From contig CACZQG010000215.1 of the NCBI GenBank assembly GCA_902783235.1, forward strand, positions 1 through 10,733: a DNA stretch of 10,733 bases, read 5' to 3'. Numbering within the stretch: the stretch's first letter is position 1; each line of letters starts with the position of its first letter. A program made the position numbers and the translations under genes. The notes under the pieces were generated by a model. That model was not told the DNA's origin. It searched no databases and saw only the letters and a program-made list of their open reading frames with translations. The DNA comes from an uncultured Ruminococcus sp. GTDB lineage: Bacteria > Bacillota > Clostridia > Oscillospirales > Ruminococcaceae. Below, piece after piece: positions 5,471 to 10,733 of this stretch.

Positions 5471-6712
5471 ATGTCAGAATATTATGATCCAATGCTATAT
5501 ATGAGTTCATCGGGAAACGCAAATACAATGGGATGTGCCGTTACGTTAAAAGAACCCATAGATGGAGATATCCTTGCAGATTCAGCTGATTTTTTAAGAC
5601 AAAGATTTCCGTATTTCTATGTCAAAGGTAGATTGACCGAATATGACATAATTCCTATCCCTAATCCTCTGCCATTGACAGTCAGAAACACATGGGAGCC
5701 TATCGTGTTTAGTACGGAAGAGTCCAATTATCACCTTATGGCTATAAAATATGAAGGAAAACGCTTAGCGGTTGAGATCGTTCACGCTCTGACTGACGGT
5801 GCAGGATTTTTACCCTATATCAAAAGTCTGCTTTTTGTATATCTAAGCAAAAAGTATAAAATTTCCTTCGATGCCACAGGCTTCAGGCTCCCCGGGCAGG
5901 AAATACCCGAATCTGAGGTCGGTGATCCATTTGCAAAGTTTGACATTGATGCAGCAGAGGCGCCCATATATCAAAAGAAACCCATTGAGGATTTTTATAG
6001 GATCAATCCGGATCCCAAAGGGGATGTGCGCTATTTCTATTTAAAGCTTCCCGAAAAAGAGGTCATGCGGTATTGTCATGAAAACGATGGAAGCCCCAAT
6101 GCTCTATTAAGTGTCATTCTTGCAAGAGCTATAAGAAAAAATGATCCGAAAAGCGAAAAAACTTTAAATATCACTATTGCCATAGATCATAAGGGAATGC
6201 TGGGCAACCATGAGAATTACAGGCTGTTTGCCAATGTTGCCGAAATTGATTTTCCTAAATGCATTGAAAATGATGACATCGAAAGAATGTGTACTGTTAC
6301 CCGTGGAAAGCTCATGCTCCAGGCACAGCCGGAGAATTCGATCTGGTACGTAAAAAAGCTAAAGGCTACGCATAAAAAGCTTGAGATGATGCCACTTGAA
6401 ATGAAGTTTGATATATTTGGCAAGGCTTCGGGCAAGGCAAGATGGACAGCTGCTGTTTCTTATACAAATAACAGAAGCTTCGGATCACTGGATCCATACA
6501 TAGAAGAAATATATTTACTGGCTATGCCAACTGTGATCGATGTTGCAATTGAGATCGCCTGCCTCAACCACAATTTCTATTTAACCTTCTCACAAAACTT
6601 CACGGATGATAAATTATTCAGGATCTTTTTAGACGAGCTTACAGCAGCAAATTTACCTTATGAAGTCAAGCGTGATGAAAACAGTCATCTTTGCGATATC
6701 AGATGGAAATAA
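5471..6712 (+). CDS. Condensation-superfamily acyltransferase-like protein (alcohol acetyltransferase type)
   Basis: This 413-residue protein has the active-site signature H-x3-D-G as HALTDG (105-110), within VEIVHALTDGAGF, the catalytic motif of the CoA-dependent acyltransferase / NRPS condensation superfamily. The N-terminal FLRQRFPYF (41-49) resembles the helix ahead of the first strand in alcohol acetyltransferase-like members. A two-lobed layout is suggested by the C-terminal half, with VSYTNNRSFGSLDPYI (329-344) where the family has its second conserved motif. It has no signal peptide or membrane segment, so it is cytoplasmic, and no carrier-protein or adenylation domain is attached. 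It is a single-gene unit with its own promoter and a strong AGGAGG 5 nt before the ATG. The H and D suggest activity. Acyl donor and acceptor are unknown; fatty-acyl or acetyl transfer to an alcohol, amine or glycolipid would fit. Confidence 0.75.
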   Translation: MSEYYDPMLYMSSSGNANTMGCAVTLKEPIDGDILADSADFLRQRFPYFYVKGRLTEYDIIPIPNPLPLTVRNTWEPIVFSTEESNYHLMAIKYEGKRLAVEIVHALTDGAGFLPYIKSLLFVYLSKKYKISFDATGFRLPGQEIPESEVGDPFAKFDIDAAEAPIYQKKPIEDFYRINPDPKGDVRYFYLKLPEKEVMRYCHENDGSPNALLSVILARAIRKNDPKSEKTLNITIAIDHKGMLGNHENYRLFANVAEIDFPKCIENDDIERMCTVTRGKLMLQAQPENSIWYVKKLKATHKKLEMMPLEMKFDIFGKASGKARWTAAVSYTNNRSFGSLDPYIEEIYLLAMPTVIDVAIEIACLNHNFYLTFSQNFTDDKLFRIFLDELTAANLPYEVKRDENSHLCDIRWK

Positions 6713-6776
6713 GCCATACCTGAAAGCCGAATGGATTTCAGTGGTGTAATACATTTCATAAACCCAATAAATATAC

Positions 6777-6810
6777 AAAAACCTGAGTGATTTAATCCCT
6801 CAGGTTTTTT
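6777..6810. terminator. Terminator after the acyltransferase-like gene, usable from both strands
   Basis: ACCTGAG (6781-6787) pairs with CTCAGGT (6799-6805). It is flanked by AAAA (6777-6780) on the left and TTTTT (6806-6810) on the right, so both strands show stem plus T run. It lies 64 nt after the stop at 6712. A small hairpin, CTGAAA (6720-6725) with TTTCAG (6736-6741), precedes it. Confidence 0.85.
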
Positions 6811-6924
6811 CATGAGCAAAGCATAATGGGTCAGAATCCATCGCATAAGAAGCAAGTAACATCGCCGCAGGATTATTTTGCCATTCCAATTCACTCCTTC
6901 TCAAATAGCAAACTACTTTGCATC

Positions 6925-6963
6925 AAACAGAAAGCACCGAAGCAGAATACTCTGCTTCGGTGC
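6925..6963 (-). terminator. Strong terminator of the GH5 gene
   Basis: A perfect 13-bp stem, GCACCGAAGCAGA (6934-6946) with TCTGCTTCGGTGC (6951-6963), has a 4-nt loop. On the minus strand it is followed by the T-rich TTTCTGTTTG. It lies 41 nt past the GH5 stop. The plus-strand side has no T run, so it serves the minus strand. Confidence 0.85.
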
Positions 6964-7004
6964 AAGATCTTATACATGGATATATCCGATCTGAATATAA
7001 ATCA

Positions 7005-9962
7005 TCAGAAGGATTTTACTTTACCCAGGTTAAACTCAATAAGGCGGGAAACGTCCATAGAGTTTATTACTTTATCACGGTTTACATCGGCATTTGCCTT
7101 TGCAGCCTCTGATTTGAATTTATAAAGATTCTCATTAAGGATATGCTTGCAAAGTGCTGTGATATCTGACAATCCTACAGTACCATCCATATCAACATCA
7201 CCTAAAAGTGTAGGTGTACCTATAGGCTGTGTTACCGGCTGAGTGATGGGCTGTGTTACCGGCTGAGTCACAGGCTGTGTTGTAGTTCTGGTCGTAGTTG
7301 TAACAACTGTTGTGATCGCCTGAGTTGTTGCCTTTATTGTAGTTACAGCAGAAGGATTACTGCTGCCGCTTGCTGTATATACCTTGATGGAATCGATATT
7401 AAACTGTCCGCAGTCTATCCACCATACTCCGAATTTCAGTTCACCTGCTGAATAAGCAAATGTTTTAGCAATATCAGCGGAGGGTTCCCATGTAACAGTA
7501 GCATTGTTGCCGCTAAGTGGCTTGTTAATCTCATCTGACATTGTCCAGTAGTCGGGAGCAACTGTTGTAGATGAACCAAAAGCACCTACCCATGTACCCA
7601 GATTCTTGCTTGAAGAAAGGTTGAATTCGATCTTAGTTGCATATTCGCCGCTCTTTACTCCAAAGTCCTTCCATGAGAAACCGATCATCTTATCATCCTC
7701 GGGAAGCTTGGAATAATCTATTGCCTTATTTACCTTTACCTCATATACTCCGTCCTGAGATGAAGGAATAATTGCGGTAGTTGTAGTAGTTGTTATCTGA
7801 ACAGGCTGTACTTTTGTTGTAGTTGTTGTAACAACAGGCTGAGTTGTAGGCTGTGTGCTGCCTGTAGGAACAGCATATACGCCATATACTGTTACAGCTG
7901 CACCGTTTGCGCTGGCAAAGAGATGCTCCTTAGCCTTAGCGATAGTATCTCCGGAGCCTTCAACTGCCTTTTTCATATCAGCAAAATCATACATATAAAC
8001 ATAGTTCTGTGAACCGGCAGAACCGGAGATCCTGTTCCAGTTTTCGCCCATAAGAACGATTTCAGGTGTCTTTTCGGACTCAGCCACCATAGCGATCTTG
8101 TATCCTTCACCGATATAGTTTTCTGCGCCCTTTACTTCTATATTTGCCCATTCCTTGCCATAGTCACCGTCAGGAGTTTCACCATTTTCGGATCTGAAAA
8201 GCTGAACCCAGTCAGATGGGATCTGTACCTTGCTCCAGGAGAAGCTGGAAACAGGTGTGGGCTGTGTAGTAGGCTGTGTTGTGGGTTCAACAACAGGTGT
8301 CTGACCTGTAGGGATAGCATATACGCCGTAAATAACAGCTTCTGCGCCGTGCTCACTGGCAAATACACTGGAAAGTGCGGAAATGCTGTCATCACCTGTG
8401 CCCTTGGCAGCTGTTACCATATCATTATAATCATAGAAGAACACATAGTCCTGAGAGCTTGTTCCGTCCGGTGTTACATAATACCAGCCCTTGCCGTCAA
8501 CCTTACCGCAAAGATCAGTCATAACTACCAGTGCAGGATCAGCACCTGCGGAATCAGCAACGATAGCGATCTTGTAACCATTATTGATATACTTCTTAGC
8601 GTCCTTTACCTCCATAGGAGCCCAACCGGGAGAATCCTCAGGCTCGTTTTTGGGATTAACGCCTTTTTCGCTCTTGAATATTTCGATCCAGTCGGAGCCG
8701 ATCTTGATGTTGTTCCAGCTGAAATCCTGATGAACATATTCCTCATAGCTTCCGCTTGAACCAACGACCTTCATCATTTCCTGAACAACAGGGATAGCCG
8801 AGTCATACCAGGTATTTGACTTTCTGTTAAGGTATGCATGGTTCTCACCGTTTCCAACGCCTGTGAAAGGAGCATTGTTATCCCAGAGAACACATACACA
8901 GCCTGCATCCTTTGCATATGTCATGTAGTCATGTGTCCAGTTTACACGATCCTGAGTATTGCCAAAGTCTGAGGAACCGAACTCACCAATGATAACAGGA
9001 GCATTCTTCTGCTGAGAGATCTGCTTCATGGAGTTGAAGAAGCTGATGATATTCTGCTTATAATTGTTGCCGTAGCCGTCCTTCGATGAACCATCAGCTT
9101 TATACTCATGGTTTGCATGGCTGTCTGTAGCCATTGTGAAGAAGTAAGGCAGATAAGCGTGAACTGAAAGTGCAACGTTTCCAGCACCATTTGGGATCTC
9201 GATCGAACTTACTGCCTCGGGATCACTGGAGGCAACATAGTCAGGGAGCATCAGAAGACGTTCCTTGTTTGCGCTGGAGCCCTGACCTCTTACGGTCTGT
9301 ACAAATACATTATTGAGATAGTTTACATATGCACGGGACTGAGTATCACCTGAGCCCCACTCAACAGAAGGAGAATATGTCTGACGAGGCTCATTCATAC
9401 CCTCAAAGATCAGATGCTGATCATAGTCCTTGAATGTCTCTGCAACCGCACTCCATATTCCCTTCATCTTAGCCTCGGCATCAGCCCTTGTCTGATCTGT
9501 AAAGCGTTCAACATTAATGAAGTTTTCATGGTGTATATTTAGGATAACAAACATATCATCCTTCAAAGCCATATCAACGGTATTCTTAACATATGCCATC
9601 CACTGAGGATCAACGACCCATTTGCCGCCCTGCTGACTTATGTGTGTATACCATGTGGTAGGTATTCTCACCGTCTTGAATCCGCCTGTTTTCAGCGTAT
9701 CAAATGTAGCCTGTGTAGGCTCGGGATTTCCCCAGCAGGTAACGGAAGCCTTAGGATCAGTCTTGGAAGGATCGTTAGCATCCAGTGTGTTACCCAGGTT
9801 CCAGCCCACCTTCATTTCCTGTGTGATCTGGAAAGCATTCTTGCCCGAAAGACCTGCTGCAATTACAGTGTCATCCGCAAGATTCACGCCTCCTATGCCT
9901 ATGCATGAGATGGCGCAGGCAGCAGTAGTAGCCAGAGCTGCCAGTTTCTTTTTGAAGTTCAT
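7005..9962 (-). CDS. Secreted cellulosomal GH5 endo-beta-glucanase with tandem modules and a dockerin
   Basis: The protein is 985 residues from ATG 9962. An in-frame ATG at 9968 is only 3 nt from the AAGGGGG site (9972-9978), while 9962 is 9 nt away. Order: signal peptide (1 to about 36, ending near VIAAG); GH5 barrel (about 43-400) with VGWNLGNTLDA (52-62), acid/base E191 in FEGMNEP, SVHAY (H268), nucleophile E327 in IIGEFGSSD, and W360; tandem modules (414-553 and 574-701); Thr-rich linkers; a third beta-rich module (about 739-865); a TQPV-repeat linker; and a dockerin (about 919-983). The barrel resembles subfamily GH5_4 (endoglucanase/xyloglucanase), by motif only. It should cut beta-1,4-glucans outside the cell while bound to a scaffoldin. 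It is transcribed alone from 10093-10121. The modules are likely carbohydrate-binding; family unassigned. Confidence 0.95.
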   Translation of the reverse strand: MNFKKKLAALATTAACAISCIGIGGVNLADDTVIAAGLSGKNAFQITQEMKVGWNLGNTLDANDPSKTDPKASVTCWGNPEPTQATFDTLKTGGFKTVRIPTTWYTHISQQGGKWVVDPQWMAYVKNTVDMALKDDMFVILNIHHENFINVERFTDQTRADAEAKMKGIWSAVAETFKDYDQHLIFEGMNEPRQTYSPSVEWGSGDTQSRAYVNYLNNVFVQTVRGQGSSANKERLLMLPDYVASSDPEAVSSIEIPNGAGNVALSVHAYLPYFFTMATDSHANHEYKADGSSKDGYGNNYKQNIISFFNSMKQISQQKNAPVIIGEFGSSDFGNTQDRVNWTHDYMTYAKDAGCVCVLWDNNAPFTGVGNGENHAYLNRKSNTWYDSAIPVVQEMMKVVGSSGSYEEYVHQDFSWNNIKIGSDWIEIFKSEKGVNPKNEPEDSPGWAPMEVKDAKKYINNGYKIAIVADSAGADPALVVMTDLCGKVDGKGWYYVTPDGTSSQDYVFFYDYNDMVTAAKGTGDDSISALSSVFASEHGAEAVIYGVYAIPTGQTPVVEPTTQPTTQPTPVSSFSWSKVQIPSDWVQLFRSENGETPDGDYGKEWANIEVKGAENYIGEGYKIAMVAESEKTPEIVLMGENWNRISGSAGSQNYVYMYDFADMKKAVEGSGDTIAKAKEHLFASANGAAVTVYGVYAVPTGSTQPTTQPVVTTTTTKVQPVQITTTTTTAIIPSSQDGVYEVKVNKAIDYSKLPEDDKMIGFSWKDFGVKSGEYATKIEFNLSSSKNLGTWVGAFGSSTTVAPDYWTMSDEINKPLSGNNATVTWEPSADIAKTFAYSAGELKFGVWWIDCGQFNIDSIKVYTASGSSNPSAVTTIKATTQAITTVVTTTTRTTTQPVTQPVTQPITQPVTQPIGTPTLLGDVDMDGTVGLSDITALCKHILNENLYKFKSEAAKANADVNRDKVINSMDVSRLIEFNLGKVKSF
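7221..7277 (-). repeat. QPVT/QPIT-repeat linker before the dockerin
   Basis: The DNA repeats a unit of about 12 bases (GGCTGTGTTACC / GGCTGAGTGATG and variants on the plus strand) that encodes QPV-TQPV-TQPI-TQPV-TQPI. It links the last beta module to the dockerin. Such flexible Thr/Pro linkers are usual in cellulosomal enzymes, and the repeats may vary in number between strains. Confidence 0.8.
7860..8243 (-). repeat. Second copy of the internal module of the GH5 enzyme
   Basis: Residues 574-701 start FSWSKVQIPSDWVQLFRSE and end VYGVYAVPTG. They align along their whole length with the first copy (8304-8723): FSW..(I)..SDW(I/V)..F(K/R)SE, the YI..GYKIA(I/M)VA segment, the (F/Y)YD(Y/F).DM..A..G(T/S)G segment, LFAS/VFAS and YGVYA(I/V)PTG. 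It is 12 residues shorter than copy 1. The exposed Trp and Tyr residues suit a sugar-binding module. Confidence 0.8.
8304..8723 (-). repeat. First copy of the internal module of the GH5 enzyme
   Basis: Residues 414-553 start FSWNNIKIGSDWIEIFKSE, directly after the GH5 barrel, and end VIYGVYAIPTG. The middle differs from copy 2 by a longer insert around GKVDGKGWYYVTPDGTSS. Such paired modules behind ruminococcal GH5 barrels are usually carbohydrate-binding (CBM80 would be one candidate family to test); I cannot assign the family by eye. Confidence 0.75.
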
Positions 9963-10038
9963 TTCCATCTTCCCCCTTAAAAAATAATAGGTAAAAAAGG
10001 TTTATACGTTCTATAAAGGCATATATTTTTTTGAAGAG

Positions 10039-10068
10039 GATATGCACTGTGCAATTATTGCACATATC
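10039..10068. promoter_or_regulatory. Palindrome in the 5' UTR of the GH5 gene
   Basis: TGTGCAATTATTGCACA (10048-10064) is a perfect 17-bp palindrome. The outer GATATG (10039-10044) and CATATC (10063-10068) extend it with a 5-nt bulge. It lies about 20-45 nt downstream of the predicted GH5 start of transcription (about 10086). It fits either a DNA operator acting as a roadblock or an mRNA hairpin. The centre lacks the CG of a LacI-type site. Confidence 0.6.
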
Positions 10069-10092
10069 GCCCCTGCCTTTATTCCATATTCT

Positions 10093-10121
10093 ATTTTACA
10101 ATAAATTTCCTCAATTGTCAA
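10093..10121 (-). promoter_or_regulatory. Sigma-A promoter of the GH5 gene
   Basis: On the minus strand, the -35 TTGACA (10121-10116) and the -10 TAAAAT (10098-10093) are 17 bp apart. The transcript would start near 10086, giving a leader of about 124 nt. Confidence 0.82.
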
Positions 10122-10143
10122 GTGACATTGAACAAAATGTCAC
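10122..10143. promoter_or_regulatory. Inverted repeat abutting the GH5 -35 box
   Basis: GTGACATT (10122-10129) and AATGTCAC (10136-10143) form a perfect inverted repeat with 8-bp arms and a 6-bp centre. Its edge touches the GH5 -35 box. That position, just upstream of -35, suits an activator as well as a repressor. The protein that binds it is unknown. Confidence 0.6.
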
Positions 10144-10195
10144 AATTATCCTTTGTCTTATCACATTTTCTTCATTTTGACCATATACTATTTTT

Positions 10196-10211
10196 ACTTA
10201 AACGTTTAAGT
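10196..10211. promoter_or_regulatory. LacI-family-type operator between GH5 and the deacetylase gene
   Basis: ACTTAAACGTTTAAGT is a perfect 16-bp palindrome with a central CG and AAACGTTT core, the hallmark of LacI/GalR-family sites. It lies about 75 bp upstream of the GH5 -35 box and about 70 bp upstream of the deacetylase -35 box, so it could serve either or both genes. A sugar-responsive LacI-type regulator of a cellulase gene would be biologically sensible; no such gene is in the window. Confidence 0.65.
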
Positions 10212-10279
10212 TATCATCAAAAACAAATAAGCTATTTTCTTTTTATTCAATTATTGCTCAACATATGCATATATTGCGC

Positions 10280-10308
10280 TTTACAAATTTTTCTTTTAAT
10301 GGTATAAT
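10280..10308 (+). promoter_or_regulatory. Sigma-A promoter of the PIG-L deacetylase gene
   Basis: The -35 TTTACA (10280-10285) and perfect -10 TATAAT (10303-10308) are 17 bp apart. The transcript start should be near 10315, giving an 81-nt leader. Confidence 0.8.
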
Positions 10309-10351
10309 TTATTTATCAGTCCTTGATATATTTCAGCTGATGTATTGAAAG

Positions 10352-10383
10352 TATGTTATAAAAACTATATATCCTATAACATA
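10352..10383 (+). promoter_or_regulatory. Hairpin touching the RBS of the PIG-L gene
   Basis: TATGTTATA (10352-10360) pairs perfectly with TATAACATA (10375-10383) around a 14-nt loop. The right arm includes the first base of the Shine-Dalgarno AAGGTGA (10383-10389). The stem is AT-rich and weak, so it could melt with temperature or be occupied by a DNA-binding protein instead. Confidence 0.45.
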
Positions 10384-10395
10384 AGGTGATCTTAA

Positions 10396-10733
10396 ATGAA
10401 AAACGGTATAAAGAAATTATTGATAATGACAGTGGGGTGTTTACTATTGCTTACCGGAACTATATGCACCGAAAGCTACATACGCAGTGAATATCATATC
10501 TCTCCCCTCACTGTTGAACAGCTAAAGGATGCAGGCATTGATTCCTGCCAGTTTCTTATGATAACAGCACACCCTGATGATGAGGTACTCTGGGGAGGAG
10601 GGCATCTCAAATACGGTGGTTACTTTGTTGTGGTCATTACCAACGGCAGAAACGAAACAAGAAGTGCAGAATTTAAAAAGGTAATTGAAGCCTCAGGCAA
10701 CAAGGGAATGATACTTGATTATCCCGACAAGAC
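10396..10733 (+). CDS. PIG-L/LmbE-type N-acetylglucosaminyl deacetylase (3' truncated)
   Basis: The first 112 residues are visible; the frame runs off the right edge. ATG 10396 has AAGGTGA six bases upstream. An N-terminal hydrophobic segment (about 7-23, LLIMTVGCLLLLTGTI) suggests a signal anchor, so the enzyme acts outside the cytoplasm; the Cys at 24 lacks a good lipobox. The PIG-L zinc motif AHPDDE is at 58-63 (ligands H59 and D62 by family), followed by WGGGHLKYGG and VVVITNGRN, the second strand of the Rossmann-like fold. Family members remove the acetyl group from N-acetylglucosamine-type sugars in glycolipids, thiols or antibiotics; a cell-surface glycan would fit here. It is transcribed divergently from the GH5 gene, sharing the palindrome-rich region between. 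The remaining metal-binding His lies beyond the window. Confidence 0.88.
   Translation, partial: MKNGIKKLLIMTVGCLLLLTGTICTESYIRSEYHISPLTVEQLKDAGIDSCQFLMITAHPDDEVLWGGGHLKYGGYFVVVITNGRNETRSAEFKKVIEASGNKGMILDYPDK

Noticed and set aside
6826..7125. 99-codon plus-strand frame over the GH5 3' end
   Set aside because: It runs through a strong terminator hairpin and into the dockerin codons of the other strand; no ribosome site.
7221..7277. Regular repeats that could suggest a CRISPR array
   Set aside because: The 12-bp units are contiguous, have no spacers and encode an in-frame Thr/Pro linker.
8349..8759. 136-codon plus-strand frame opposite the GH5 module
   Set aside because: It is a shadow of the GH5 coding strand; the peptide has no recognisable features.

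Overview
The window looks like a chromosomal segment of a fibre-degrading, cellulosome-forming Ruminococcus, closest in style to R. flavefaciens (R. albus or R. champanellensis are alternatives). The clues are two dockerin-bearing proteins, Thr/Gln/Pro-rich linkers in a multimodular GH5 enzyme, strong AAGGAGG-type ribosome binding sites, sigma-A promoters with 17-bp spacers, and moderate-to-low GC. The species assignment is inference.

Layout. Bases 1-171 are the C-terminal dockerin end of an upstream cellulosomal gene, closed by a terminator. A strong promoter (276-304) then drives a 31-residue membrane peptide and a LytR-CpsA-Psr (LCP) cell-wall glycopolymer transferase (456-1826), again closed by a terminator. 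Bases 2142-5097 hold a three-gene redox operon: two aldo/keto reductases and a flavodoxin-like lipoprotein. Its promoter is bracketed by two near-identical palindromic operators. Next is a single gene with its own promoter and a long structured leader, encoding a condensation-superfamily (alcohol acetyltransferase-like) protein (5471-6712). Two terminators follow, one usable from both sides and one for the opposite strand. The minus strand then carries a secreted GH5 endoglucanase (7005-9962) with two tandem copies of a roughly 130-residue module, a third beta-rich module and a dockerin. A 430-bp divergent control region with three different palindromes separates it from a PIG-L/LmbE-type deacetylase that runs off the right edge.

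How the genes fit together. The two ends serve plant cell-wall breakdown: the dockerins should attach the enzymes to scaffoldin cohesins outside the cell. The middle holds envelope and redox functions that are probably independent of the cellulosome. No tRNA, rRNA, CRISPR array, transposase or phage gene was seen. The points most worth a second look are the twin operators of the redox operon, the extracytoplasmic flavodoxin, the palindrome-rich cellulase/deacetylase control region, and a short motif with a possible covarying hairpin found upstream of two unrelated genes.
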